Below, piece by piece: positions 1 to 9,968 of a stretch of DNA of 64,000 nucleotides (positions are counted from its first letter, which is position 1; each line of letters opens with the position of its first letter). The DNA is taken from positions 1 through 64,000 of the forward strand of contig CALZTP010000003.1 of the NCBI GenBank assembly GCA_945829115.1, in the 5' to 3' direction. Under the pieces are notes generated by a model, which worked only from the letters and a program-made list of their open reading frames with translations, searched no databases and was not told where the DNA came from. A program made the translations under genes and the position numbers. This DNA comes from an uncultured bacterium (GTDB lineage: Bacteria > Bacteroidota > Bacteroidia > Bacteroidales > Bacteroidaceae).

Positions 1-54
1 CTACATCACCAATCAATACAATCATTATAAAAATAATTTTGCACACCTACTTAT
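1..54 (-). repeat. Partial copy of MITE-like inverted-repeat element (continues upstream of window)
   Basis: 52/54 identity by eye to the reverse complement of 36143-36198 (…aatcaatacaatcattataaaaataattttgcacacctacttat). Confidence 0.8.
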
Positions 55-253
55 ACTTTAGAAAACAGTATATTCATCGAACTCATGTTAAATACAATGC
101 ATGTGGTATCTTTACCGTCAAACATTTATATGAACATTTGGCGGAGAAGGTTTATCATATCGCTACATAAGAGAATCTACGACTATGAAATCTTCGGTGA
201 AGAGCTTATGAGTATGTCCCGCTTCAGATTCCATTGACATCTTAAGTGAAGGT

Positions 254-284
254 TATAGGTGGGAATTAATAGAACCCACCTATA
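254..284 (-). terminator. Hairpin overlapping the argF' stop codon
   Basis: Perfect 10-bp inverted repeat tataggtggg (254-263) / cccacctata (275-284). Confidence 0.6.
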
Positions 285-1329
285 GTGATTCGAGTATTCT
301 TTTCAGAACCACCGAACAAGATATTTCTCGGTTTGCCGCCTCAGGTATAACAAGAGAGTTTTCTGATTCTATTACGTCGTCGGTAACAATGAGTCCACGC
401 CTTACTGGGAGACAATGCAGGAATTTTCCGTTGTTTGTCCATGACATATGTTCAGAATCAATTGTCCAAGACATATCTTTTGATAGAATCTGTCCGTAGA
501 GTTCCGGATTTGTGACACCTGGGCAAGACCAGTTTTTTGCATATACAAAGTCAGCACCTTCCAGAGCCTTTTTCTGGTTGTATTCCACAACAGCGTTTTT
601 CACCTCTCCAGAGACAGGGTCGGTATATTGCAGGAAAGCGGGGTCGAGCTCATAGCCCTCAGGATGAGTGACAACCAATTCCACATCAGGAGCAGCCAAC
701 ATCCACTGTGCGAAAGAGTTTGGAACTGCCTGAGGCAAAGCACGACAGTGAGGAGCCCAAGTGAGCACCACCTTCATCTTTTTGTGGTTGAAATCGAAAT
801 TCTGATAGTTTCCGTTAAGGAAAGGGAGGTTATTCTCTTTTGCCCAAGACTCCTCCATCGTGATAAGGTCGGCAAACGACTGAAGAGGATGAACCGTAGC
901 CGTTTCCATTGCGAACACCGGCTTTCCGCTGTACTTAAGGAACTGGTTGAGAACAGTCTCTGCATAGTCATAGTCCCGATCGGTGAGTCCAGCGAAGGAG
1001 CGCACACCAATTACATCACAATAAGACGCCATGACAGGTATAGCTTCCAGAAGATGTTCTGCCTTGTCTCCATCCATAATCACTCCCCGTTCAGTCTCCA
1101 ACTTCCAAGCCCCTGCATTTACGTCAAGAACGATAACGTTCATTCCGAGGTTCATGGCTGCCTTTTGTGTAGAGAGACGAGTGCGCAGCGAGTTGTTGAA
1201 GAAAATCATCATTAGAGTTTTGTTCTTTCCCAGATGCTGATACTTATATCTGTCGTGTTTTATTTCGAGTGCCTCCTGCATAGCCTTCTTTAGGCAACCG
1301 AGGTCTTGAGGGTAAACGAATGATTTCAT
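280..1329 (-). CDS. argF': N-acetylornithine/N-succinylornithine carbamoyltransferase
   Basis: SLRTRLSTQKAA, HCLPVRRG and HPLQSFADL motifs; resembles Bacteroides SOTCase; in arg operon. Confidence 0.9.
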   Translation of the reverse strand: MKSFVYPQDLGCLKKAMQEALEIKHDRYKYQHLGKNKTLMMIFFNNSLRTRLSTQKAAMNLGMNVIVLDVNAGAWKLETERGVIMDGDKAEHLLEAIPVMASYCDVIGVRSFAGLTDRDYDYAETVLNQFLKYSGKPVFAMETATVHPLQSFADLITMEESWAKENNLPFLNGNYQNFDFNHKKMKVVLTWAPHCRALPQAVPNSFAQWMLAAPDVELVVTHPEGYELDPAFLQYTDPVSGEVKNAVVEYNQKKALEGADFVYAKNWSCPGVTNPELYGQILSKDMSWTIDSEHMSWTNNGKFLHCLPVRRGLIVTDDVIESENSLVIPEAANREISCSVVLKRILESL

Positions 1330-1384
1330 AATGCAATATAAAAAAGTGGTTATTTTTTTAATAATAAAAGAGAAGGGATGAACA

Positions 1385-2614
1385 TTATGCTCTTATCTGA
1401 CCATTTCCGTTTATAAGCCATTTGTATGTTGTCATCTCCTCAAGAGCCATAGGACCGCGAGGACCAAGCTTCTGAGTAGAGATTCCTATCTCCGCACCCA
1501 GTCCGAACTGTGCACCATCGGTGAAGGAAGTAGGAGCATTTACATAGACACAAGCAGCATCAACGTTCTTTTGGAAAATCTCAGCAGTTTCAGGATTCTC
1601 AGTGATGATGCCCTCAGAGTGTCCAGAGCTATATCTACGAATATGTGCGAGAGCCTCTTCGAGAGAATCAACTGTCTTTATTCCGATTTTGTAGTCCATC
1701 CACTCCATTCCAAAAACCGACTCATCTTCATCATCGCAAAGAGTGGCGACATTCAGGTAGGCAGCAGCCCGCGAGTCAGCATAAGGTTCTACGATTCCCA
1801 TCATAGGAGAGGCCAGTTCCTTCAAATCGTTCAATCGACTGCTATGAATGATGAGACAGTCGAGAGCATTACATACAGAGACCCTACGAGTTTTTGCATT
1901 ATTGATGATAGCCCGTCCCTTTTCAAGGTCACCATCTTTATCGAAATAAATGTGAACAACGCCAGCTCCCGTTTCAATGACAGGGATACGTGCATTGTCT
2001 CTTACGAACTGTATAAGCCTCTTTCCACCACGCGGAATGCACAAATCGATATATCCAACAGCATTCAACATCTCTGCCGTAGCTTCGTGAGTGGCAGGAA
2101 GAAGGTTTACGACATCTGTGTTCACGCCATTCTCAGTAAGCACAGTCTTTATCAAAGAGACAATCGCTGAATTGGAATTCTCAGCATCGTGTCCACCCTT
2201 TAGCACACAAGCATTTCCCGACTTGAAACAGAGCGAGAAAACGTCAAAAGAAACGTTTGGACGAGCCTCATAGATAACACCGATAACCCCGAAAGGCACA
2301 GAGATTCTTCGAATATAGAGCCCATTTTCGAGAGTTCTCTCGTTTGTAACCTTGTTAAGAGGAGAAGGTAGCAACGCCACATGTCTCATATCAGCCGCTA
2401 TATCCTCCAGTCTTTTCTCTGTAAGCAGGAGTCGGTCGTAGAGAGGGTTCTCTCGCTCCATGCGCTCAAGGTCTTTTGCATTTGCCTGTAGTAGTGAATC
2501 CTTTTCCTCGATTATTCTGTCGGCAAGGATGTTTAGGATTTCATTTTTCCTTTCGTCAGGAAGCAAAGCGAGAGAATAGCTTGCCTCTTTTGTATCTATA
2601 AAAATTTTGTTCAT
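1385..2614 (-). CDS. proA: Gamma-glutamyl phosphate reductase
   Basis: 409 aa; [42 protein letters not shown] motifs. Confidence 0.95.
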   Translation of the reverse strand: MNKIFIDTKEASYSLALLPDERKNEILNILADRIIEEKDSLLQANAKDLERMERENPLYDRLLLTEKRLEDIAADMRHVALLPSPLNKVTNERTLENGLYIRRISVPFGVIGVIYEARPNVSFDVFSLCFKSGNACVLKGGHDAENSNSAIVSLIKTVLTENGVNTDVVNLLPATHEATAEMLNAVGYIDLCIPRGGKRLIQFVRDNARIPVIETGAGVVHIYFDKDGDLEKGRAIINNAKTRRVSVCNALDCLIIHSSRLNDLKELASPMMGIVEPYADSRAAAYLNVATLCDDEDESVFGMEWMDYKIGIKTVDSLEEALAHIRRYSSGHSEGIITENPETAEIFQKNVDAACVYVNAPTSFTDGAQFGLGAEIGISTQKLGPRGPMALEEMTTYKWLINGNGQIRA

Positions 2615-2640
2615 TTTCTTCCTTCTTTACCGTAAAAAAA

Positions 2641-3411
2641 CTAATTCTTTGCCAGAAATTCTGTATGCAGGACATTCTCTGGGTTTAGGATTACCTCTGG
2701 GAGGATGTTATTCCTCTTTCCGTTTGCAATAATAACCCTAACGCCACTTTCCGCAACCATTCTTGCAGTGTTATACTTTGATATCATTCCCCCTCTTCCT
2801 GCCGAACTCTTTGACTTCTGGATATACTTCTCAAGAGATTCTCCTGGCTCAACAGTTCTAATCACCTTACTTTCTGGCAATGCTGGGTTGCCGTCATAGA
2901 TACCATCGATATTTGAAAGGAGCACAAGCGTCTTTGCTCTCATCATCTTCGCAATCAGTCCTGAGAGTTCATCGTTGTCTGTGAACATCAGCTCTGTGAC
3001 ACAAACCGTATCGTTCTCGTTAACAACAGGTACGACACCATTGTCGAGCATCACCTCCATACAAGCGCGCTGGTTTTCGTACTGCTCCCCCGGTTCGAAA
3101 TTCTCCTTCATGGTGAGCACCTGTCCGATATGGATGCCATATTCTCGAAACAATTCATAGTAAAGGTTCACGAGCTTCACCTGTCCGATAGAAGAATATA
3201 GCTGCCTTTGCTCCACGGAGTCAAGTTCGAACTCCACCTTCAGTTCACTCTTTCCGCAAGCAACCGCCCCAGAGGTGACAAGTATGACCTCAAAGCGATG
3301 TTCCTTCAGCCATGCTATCTGGTCGACGAGAGCAGATAGTCGAGTGATGTCCAGTTTTCCTTTATCGGTGGTAAGCACATTTGACCCCACCTTAACAACT
3401 ATTCTTTCCAC
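2641..3411 (-). CDS. proB: Glutamate 5-kinase (short form without PUA domain)
   Basis: VVKVGSNVLT, LVTSGAV, VVPVVNENDTV, TDNDELS, GRGGMISK motifs; next to proA and proC. Confidence 0.93.
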   Translation of the reverse strand: MERIVVKVGSNVLTTDKGKLDITRLSALVDQIAWLKEHRFEVILVTSGAVACGKSELKVEFELDSVEQRQLYSSIGQVKLVNLYYELFREYGIHIGQVLTMKENFEPGEQYENQRACMEVMLDNGVVPVVNENDTVCVTELMFTDNDELSGLIAKMMRAKTLVLLSNIDGIYDGNPALPESKVIRTVEPGESLEKYIQKSKSSAGRGGMISKYNTARMVAESGVRVIIANGKRNNILPEVILNPENVLHTEFLAKN

Positions 3412-3447
3412 AATATTTTTTTATAGAGTAGTTTCTTATATGCACAC

Positions 3448-4245
3448 TTACTTCTTTAATCCTGCCTTCAGACAACGAATGACAGCAGAAGAGAAAGCAG
3501 CATGGTCAAGTTCATTAAGTCCCTTTATGGTGACACCGCCAGGAGTTGTAACCTTATCGATGGCAGCCTCTGGATGAAGTCCTGTTTCATTAAGAAGTGT
3601 AACAGCACCGAGCATTGTCTGAAGAGCAATCTCCTTCGCATCCTTTGGGTAGAATCCCATTTCAACACCACCCTCCATCATTGCACGAATGAACCGCATG
3701 ACATAAGCAATTCCGCATCCCGCCATCATCATTCCAGAAGAGATGAGACGCTCTTCGCACACCATGGTCTTGCCCACGAGCGAGAAGAGAGCGTCTACGA
3801 GTTCAGTATCCTCTACCTTTCCTCTTGGAGAAGGAGCTATGAATGTCATGCTCTCACCGTATTCTGCAGCAATGTTCGGCATGCAATAGAACGAGCGTAT
3901 ATTATCACTTGCAAATGCCTTTTCAATGTCTTCGTTGAAGATATTTGCAGCAACGGAAACAACGAGCTGGTTTTCGAAATCAATACATCCAGAGATTTCT
4001 TTTGCCACTTGGGGGAATATCCATGGTTTCACCGCCATAACAATTACGTCAGCACCAAGAACAGCCTTTCGGTTATCTGTTGTTCCTGTAACCCCTTTAC
4101 ACTCAGCAGTAATGCTATCAATTGTTTTCTGCGAATGAGCAGTGATGGTGATGGAGTTTTCACCCTCCATATTCTCGAAGGCTTTCGCCCATCCCTTGAT
4201 GAGCGCGCCTCCCATATTTCCTGAACCAATAACAGTTATCCTCAT
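3448..4245 (-). CDS. proC: Pyrroline-5-carboxylate reductase
   Basis: N-terminal Rossmann GSGNMGGAL and C-terminal TTPGGVTIKGLNELD. Confidence 0.95.
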   Translation of the reverse strand: MRITVIGSGNMGGALIKGWAKAFENMEGENSITITAHSQKTIDSITAECKGVTGTTDNRKAVLGADVIVMAVKPWIFPQVAKEISGCIDFENQLVVSVAANIFNEDIEKAFASDNIRSFYCMPNIAAEYGESMTFIAPSPRGKVEDTELVDALFSLVGKTMVCEERLISSGMMMAGCGIAYVMRFIRAMMEGGVEMGFYPKDAKEIALQTMLGAVTLLNETGLHPEAAIDKVTTPGGVTIKGLNELDHAAFSSAVIRCLKAGLKK

Positions 4246-4340
4246 AATGATTCAAATTATCTTGAACAACAATTCTTTCTATCGGTATGCGACAGGCTTA
4301 TCTGTTTTTTCCAAAAACAATATTCTGTGTTTCCCTTTTC

Positions 4341-5510
4341 TTACAAAACTGCTTTCAGTCGCTCAAGGAAGTCATCAGCCTCCACTTTCGAAAGACACAA
4401 CGGAGGCAAGAGACGGAGCACGTTTGTTCCCGAGCAACCAGTGAAGCAATGCAGTTCTTTTACGAGACGTGTGCGAGGCTCCTTATAAGGAATGTCGAGC
4501 TCGATGCCAATCATCAAGCCACGTCCTCTAACATCAACAATATGACAATTTTCGTCCTTCAACTCATTCAGCTTAGAAAGGAGATAATCACCAATCTCAC
4601 GAGCATTTTCTACAAGCTTCTCGTTCTCTATGATGTTCAGAACAGCCAATGCTCCAGCACAAGCGAGATGGTTTCCTCCGAATGTTGTTCCGAGTTGTCC
4701 GTAAACCGGCTTGAACTTTGGAGAAATCAATACGCCACCCATTGGGAAGCCGTTACATATTCCCTTTGCCACGGTAACAACATCTGGAGCCTGAGAGTTA
4801 TTGTCAAGAAGCCACTGGTGAGCAAAGAATTTTCCTGAACGTCCATAGCCGCACTGAATCTCATCGCAAACGAGAACAGTATCATATTTCGTACATAGCT
4901 CACGCAATGCAAGATAGAATTCCTTAGAGACCATTCGTATGCCTCCTACACCCTGTATACACTCTATAAGCACAGCACAGACATCACCTTTCTTCAATTC
5001 CTCTTCCCATGCAGAGATATCGTTTATTGGGAGGTATGTGACATGACCATTTGCATTTATCGGAGCAATGATCTTTGGATTTTGTGTTGCCTCTACAGCA
5101 AGAGATGTTCTTCCGTGGAAAGCCTTTTCAAGCGAGAGGATTCGAGTGCGCCCATTGTAGAAGCTGGCTAACTTCATGGCATTCTCGTTTGCTTCAGCGC
5201 CAGAGTTTATAAGGAAGAGCTGATAGTCGTCATATCCACACACCTTACCAAGTTTCTCAGCGAGAGCGACCTGAAGAGGGTTCTGCACAGAGTTGGAATA
5301 GAATCCTAATTTGTTCAATTGCTGTGTCATTGCCTCCACGTACTTTGGGTGGCAATGACCTACGGAGATCACTGCATGTCCTCCGTAAAGGTCAAGGTAT
5401 TCCTGCCCTTTGTCGTCCCAGACTTTGCATCCGAGACCTTTATCTATTGTTATGTCGAATAACGGATATACGTCAAAAAGTTTCATGTTTTTTTCAATTT
5501 GTTTTTTCAA
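4341..5510 (-). CDS. argD: Acetylornithine (or succinylornithine) aminotransferase
   Basis: Class-III aminotransferase: LDLYGGHAVISVGHCHPKY, NSGAEANENAMKLA, DEIQCGYGRSGKFFAHQ. Confidence 0.92.
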   Translation of the reverse strand: MKKQIEKNMKLFDVYPLFDITIDKGLGCKVWDDKGQEYLDLYGGHAVISVGHCHPKYVEAMTQQLNKLGFYSNSVQNPLQVALAEKLGKVCGYDDYQLFLINSGAEANENAMKLASFYNGRTRILSLEKAFHGRTSLAVEATQNPKIIAPINANGHVTYLPINDISAWEEELKKGDVCAVLIECIQGVGGIRMVSKEFYLALRELCTKYDTVLVCDEIQCGYGRSGKFFAHQWLLDNNSQAPDVVTVAKGICNGFPMGGVLISPKFKPVYGQLGTTFGGNHLACAGALAVLNIIENEKLVENAREIGDYLLSKLNELKDENCHIVDVRGRGLMIGIELDIPYKEPRTRLVKELHCFTGCSGTNVLRLLPPLCLSKVEADDFLERLKAVL

Positions 5511-5668
5511 AATGTTAGGACCTTGTCAAGCGACAGGGGTGTTATGCGAGTGGACGTGAGCATATCATTTTTATGCTTGCCCCTACGAAGGAGCACTTTA
5601 AGGCACCACCAATAAGTCACAATTACAGCCCCAAAAGAATGCAAGCGAAAAGAGTAACTTTAGTAGAA

Positions 5669-6691
5669 TTAGAAAGCGCTCGCTTTCAGTGCCAAGCCAG
5701 CCTTTTCGTCTATGCCGAACATGATATTCATATTCTGAACAGCCTGCCCAACAGCGCCCTTCAAAAGATTGTCAATCATAGAAGTGACAACAATCTTTCT
5801 TCCGAACACCTCCACATGCACAAGAGCCTTGTTTGTGTTCACCACCTGCTTCAAGTCTAAAGCCTTATCGGAATAATGTGTGAAAGCAGCAGAAGAGAAG
5901 AAGTCCTTGTAGAGACTTACAACCTTCTCAGCATCAACAGGTTCGTTCATTGTAACCACCTCTGTACAGAATATTCCTCGAGAGAAATCGCCACGGTAAG
6001 GGATGAAGTCCACGGAGATTGCGTTTTCTGGAATATCAAAACCCATGTTCAACGTATCAGCCACAAGAGGAGCCCCCTCTGGCTTCAGTTCATTCAGTGT
6101 CTGACATATTTCGTGCAGATGCTGATGAGTAAAGAGTTTATATACAGAGAAGTTATTGTTTCTCCAAGAGAAGTGTGTTGTAGCACCTGGTTTCTGCCCT
6201 GCTCCCGTAGAGCCGGTGACAGCATTTACGCTAATGTCGTGTATAAGCATTCCCGCTTTGGCAAGAGGGAGCAATCCCTCCTGAATACAGGTTGCGAAAC
6301 ATCCCGGATTTGCGAGGTGCATGCACTTTTCAATTTTCTCACGGTTTATCTCTGGAAGTCCGTAGACATAATCGTGGTCGCCTTTTATTCTAAAGTCCTG
6401 TGCGAGGTCAATAATCTTCACATTGGAAGGGATGGTATGCTCCTTGAGGAATGCCTCACTCTTTCCGTGTCCGAAGCAGAAGAACACCACATCAACTTTG
6501 TCGAAAGGCATCTCTGCCGAGAATGTCATCTCCGTGTCTCCAATGAGTCCCTCATGGACATCGTAAACCTTATTCCCAGCATTAGACTCACTGTTTGCAA
6601 AGACGATCTCCACCTCTGGATGGTTGAGGAGGAGACGGATTAGTTCTCCTCCTGTATATCCTGCCGCACCTAATATTCCTACTTTTATCAT
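5669..6691 (-). CDS. argC: N-acetyl-gamma-glutamyl-phosphate reductase
   Basis: GILGAAGYTGGELIRLLLNHP and NPGCFATCIQ catalytic Cys motif. Confidence 0.95.
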   Translation of the reverse strand: MIKVGILGAAGYTGGELIRLLLNHPEVEIVFANSESNAGNKVYDVHEGLIGDTEMTFSAEMPFDKVDVVFFCFGHGKSEAFLKEHTIPSNVKIIDLAQDFRIKGDHDYVYGLPEINREKIEKCMHLANPGCFATCIQEGLLPLAKAGMLIHDISVNAVTGSTGAGQKPGATTHFSWRNNNFSVYKLFTHQHLHEICQTLNELKPEGAPLVADTLNMGFDIPENAISVDFIPYRGDFSRGIFCTEVVTMNEPVDAEKVVSLYKDFFSSAAFTHYSDKALDLKQVVNTNKALVHVEVFGRKIVVTSMIDNLLKGAVGQAVQNMNIMFGIDEKAGLALKASAF

Positions 6692-6738
6692 TCTGAAAAA
6701 CTGTTATTCTTTATAGCCGTTACAAACAAGAAAACACA

Positions 6739-7944
6739 TTATCTCTCCTCGTCTGGATGTGCGAGGTAATATGCTCTGAGAGCTGTTGAAGAGACTTTTA
6801 TGAAGCCCTTAGCATCTTCAGAAGACCAAGCCTTTGCTGTTTCTCCATACTCGCCCAACTTATTCTTTACAAGGTCGTTAGGAGAGTCAACACCAACAGT
6901 CTGGAAACCAAGAGGTCGCAGTTCAAGAGTAACCGTTCCTGTTACGTTACGCTGAGAAGAGGTGAGCATAGCTTCGATATCAGGCATTACAGGCTCCAGA
7001 TACTGTGACTCGTGCAGGAACATTCCGTACCAGTTTGCCACCTGATCTTTCCAATACTGCTGCCACTTTGAGAGCGTATACTTCTCAAGGAATCTGTGGG
7101 CACCAATAATGAGCATAGGAGCAGCAGCCTCGAAGCCTACCCTACCCTTTATGCCGATGATCGTGTCACCAACATGGCAGTCACGACCAATTCCGTAGGC
7201 AGCACCAATCTCCTCAACCGCCTGAATAGCCTTTATCTTATCGTCGTAAGCGACACCGTTTACGGAGCATAGTTCCCCCTTCTCAAATCCGAGGGTAAGA
7301 ATTTCTGGTCCTTCTTTGGTGACATGCTTCAGATAAGCAGACTCTGGAAGTCCCTGAGTAGAGTCGAGAATCTCTCCACCACAGATTGAAGTACCCCAGA
7401 TACCTACATTATATGAATACTTCAACTTAGTGAAGTCAGCGAAATAGCCGTTTGCGTTCAGATAGTCCACTTCCTCCTGACGAGAGAGGTTTCTATCTCG
7501 TGTGAGAGTGATGATCTCAATGCCAGGAGCCATTACGAGGAAGGTCATGTCAAAGCGAATCTGGTCGTTGCCAGCACCTGTAGAGCCATGAGCAATAGCG
7601 TCAGCACCAATTTCCTTTGCATAGCGAGCAATGGCAAGTGCCTGGAAGATGCGTTCAGAAGATACAGAGATTGGATAGCAGTTGTTTCTCAATACATTTC
7701 CGTATACCATGTATTTCAATGACTTCTCGTAGTATTCCTTCGTTACATCGAGAGTGACATACTTCACTGCGCCCAATTTATACGCATTCTCTTCATTTTG
7801 CTTCAACTGCTCAGCAGAGAATCCACCAGTATTTGCACATGCGGCATAAACCTCATATCCCATCTCTTTTGTGAGATACATCACATTGTATGAGGTATCA
7901 AGACCTCCACTGAATGCTACTACAACCTTCTTTTTCTTTTCCAT
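6739..7944 (-). CDS. argG: Argininosuccinate synthase
   Basis: VVVAFSGGLDTSYNV PP-loop and HGSTGAGNDQIRFD. Confidence 0.95.
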   Translation of the reverse strand: MEKKKKVVVAFSGGLDTSYNVMYLTKEMGYEVYAACANTGGFSAEQLKQNEENAYKLGAVKYVTLDVTKEYYEKSLKYMVYGNVLRNNCYPISVSSERIFQALAIARYAKEIGADAIAHGSTGAGNDQIRFDMTFLVMAPGIEIITLTRDRNLSRQEEVDYLNANGYFADFTKLKYSYNVGIWGTSICGGEILDSTQGLPESAYLKHVTKEGPEILTLGFEKGELCSVNGVAYDDKIKAIQAVEEIGAAYGIGRDCHVGDTIIGIKGRVGFEAAAPMLIIGAHRFLEKYTLSKWQQYWKDQVANWYGMFLHESQYLEPVMPDIEAMLTSSQRNVTGTVTLELRPLGFQTVGVDSPNDLVKNKLGEYGETAKAWSSEDAKGFIKVSSTALRAYYLAHPDEER

Positions 7945-8018
7945 TGTTATATGTTTTATCTGTTTTTTCTTTGTTAAACTAAGTGATTGGTATCTGTGTA
8001 AGAATTTTTACACATTAT

Positions 8019-8630
8019 TTAAAATGGTATGCCTCTGAGAGTTAGAGTGCGTACAATATCCTGGAAGACACTAATAGGAGTAGGCTCTCCGACATATTTT
8101 TCTGGATCGTAGAGCATTCCTGTGCAGATGCAGAATTTTCGATTCTTTGCCACGAGGATATCATGATTGCAACATCCCTCACATCCTCTCCAGAAGGCAT
8201 CGTCGTCGGTGAGCTGATTGAACGAAACGGGTACATATCCGAGTTGAGTATTCATTTTCATCACAGCATCACCAGATGTGAGAGAGAAAATCTTTGCATT
8301 TGGCCATCTAACTCTTGCAAGAGTGAACGTATAGTCTTTTATTCTTTTTGCCACTCCAAGACCGAGGTAATCGGGATGGACAATGAGTCCTGAGGTTGTG
8401 ACGTAATGTTTATTTCCCCAAGTTTCAATATAGCTGAATCCCGCAAAGCGTTCTCCGCAAAGTGCGAGTACAGCCTTTCCCTCCTTCATCTTTGTAGCCA
8501 CATATTCATGTGTTCTTTCAGCAATACCCGTACCTCTTTTTCGGGCAGCTTCTCGAATGGTATCAAGTATGGTGTCAACGTATTTCTCATCGTCTGCGTC
8601 AGCAACCTTTATAATTATTTCTTCTTGCAT
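8019..8630 (-). CDS. GNAT-family N-acyltransferase within arginine operon
   Basis: GNAT core (SGLIVHPDYLGLGVAKRIKDYTF); between argR and argG. Confidence 0.8.
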   Translation of the reverse strand: MQEEIIIKVADADDEKYVDTILDTIREAARKRGTGIAERTHEYVATKMKEGKAVLALCGERFAGFSYIETWGNKHYVTTSGLIVHPDYLGLGVAKRIKDYTFTLARVRWPNAKIFSLTSGDAVMKMNTQLGYVPVSFNQLTDDDAFWRGCEGCCNHDILVAKNRKFCICTGMLYDPEKYVGEPTPISVFQDIVRTLTLRGIPF

Positions 8631-8637
8631 TTTTTTG

Positions 8638-9168
8638 TTAATAATCGATTGAGTCCGTTATTTCCGGTATTATGTACCCTAATGCTGTAATTATTTCTTT
8701 TCGCTCGGCACCTTCTGCAATCATGAAGAAGATGGTGTCGTCTCCTGCTATTGTGCCAAGAATCTGTTGAATTTTTGAATTGTCTATATTATATGCAATT
8801 CGTGAAGCATATCCTGGTCGGGTGTGTATCACGCCCATATTCCCAGAGAACTTCAGAGAGACGAATCCAGAGGTGAGCAGCATTTCCCTTGCCGTCATTG
8901 GCTTCTGCACTCGTTTGTATGCAGTCTCGTTAGGCAGCACATATATGTATCGTCCGTCAGCCATGACAGCCTTTGATACCTTAAGGAGCCTCATATCGCG
9001 TGAGAGTGTTGACTGAGTGATATTGTATCCCTCTTTTGTAAGTGCCTTCAAGACATCGTCTTGCGAGCAGAGTTCTTGAGAGGAAAACAGCATTCTCAGT
9101 GTCTCGAGTCTGTCGTTCTTTGGTTTTACTGATTGCATATTTATACAATAATTTAATTCATATTTCAC
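8638..9168 (-). CDS. argR: Arginine repressor ArgR
   Basis: N-terminal wHTH (QSTLSRDMRLLKVSK) and C-terminal GTIAGDDTIF oligomerisation motif. Confidence 0.93.
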   Translation of the reverse strand: MKYELNYCINMQSVKPKNDRLETLRMLFSSQELCSQDDVLKALTKEGYNITQSTLSRDMRLLKVSKAVMADGRYIYVLPNETAYKRVQKPMTAREMLLTSGFVSLKFSGNMGVIHTRPGYASRIAYNIDNSKIQQILGTIAGDDTIFFMIAEGAERKEIITALGYIIPEITDSIDY

Positions 9169-9178
9169 AAATTGCTTG

Positions 9179-9210
9179 CAAAATTATAGAAAATAACGGA
9201 AATATGCAAA
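9179..9210 (-). promoter_or_regulatory. Bacteroidota sigma-ABfr type promoter of the arg/pro operon
   Basis: Minus strand TTTG (9207-9210)-N20-TAATTTTG (9179-9186), 11 nt upstream of argR start. Confidence 0.6.
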
Positions 9211-9441
9211 TATTTCTGATATTATTTTTACCACTCTGACAAAATTTTTATTCTTCAAGACAGGAAATCTTGCATAAATATACAGAATATATATAAAAAA
9301 GCATGAGAAACCAACGTTTAGGCACGTAAAAAAAAGCGAGAAGAAAGCAACCTTTTTTTACAGATTACTTTCCTCTCGTCTTATTGTTTCTTTTCAATAT
9401 AGGGTGTAGAATATATTTTTAAAAACCTACACCCCTACTTG

Positions 9442-9957
9442 TCAGTTTAGTTTAAAGAACACAGGTATTCTGCATTCATGTTCTATCGCACTGCCGTTCT
9501 TCTTTGCTGGTTCGAAGCGTGGCATTGACTTCACTAACCTCAGAGCCTCCTCGTTGAAGCAAGCGTCAGAAGACTGGATAACAGAGAACTCAGATAACCT
9601 TCCCTGCTTGTCGACCATTGCTCTGACGATCACCCTTCCCTCAAGTTTGAGTTCCTTAGCCGCAGAAGGATATTGAATGTTTCTTCTTTCAAATTCCTTC
9701 AAAGCATCAAGTCCTCCAGGGAAAGAAGGTGCAGTGATGTCTTTTTCCTCCGCCATATCGTTGAGGCTTTTCCGTACACTATTTTCCTCTAAGGAATTGC
9801 TTTGAGGAAGAGAGTCACCTTTTATGTCCTTGAATTCTTTTATCATCGGATGCCTTTGCTCCGGTTTCTGCCTTTTCTCCGTATTACATGCAGCAAGAAT
9901 AAAAAGGCAGGCAGTTGCGAAGAGAGACAGTTTCTTATAATGCATTTTTTTAGTCAA
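9442..9957 (-). CDS. TonB C-terminal-domain lipoprotein
   Basis: Lipobox-like FILAAC; TonB CTD (YPSAAKELKLEGRVIVRAMVDKQGRL…FEPAKKNG). Confidence 0.8.
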   Translation of the reverse strand: MTKKMHYKKLSLFATACLFILAACNTEKRQKPEQRHPMIKEFKDIKGDSLPQSNSLEENSVRKSLNDMAEEKDITAPSFPGGLDALKEFERRNIQYPSAAKELKLEGRVIVRAMVDKQGRLSEFSVIQSSDACFNEEALRLVKSMPRFEPAKKNGSAIEHECRIPVFFKLN

Positions 9958-9968
9958 TTGACGATGAA

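Noticed and set aside
2641-3411. ProB truncated because it lacks a PUA domain
   Set aside because: All catalytic motifs are present and short ProB forms are known; the stop is followed directly by proA in a normal operon gap.
3502-4224. Long plus-strand ORF opposite proC (similar cases: 5876-6643, 16155-16895, 17142-17840, 39932-40594, 47509-48306, 52975-53940)
   Set aside because: They lie antisense to well-supported genes, have low-complexity or implausible composition and no recognisable domains. They are shadow ORFs.
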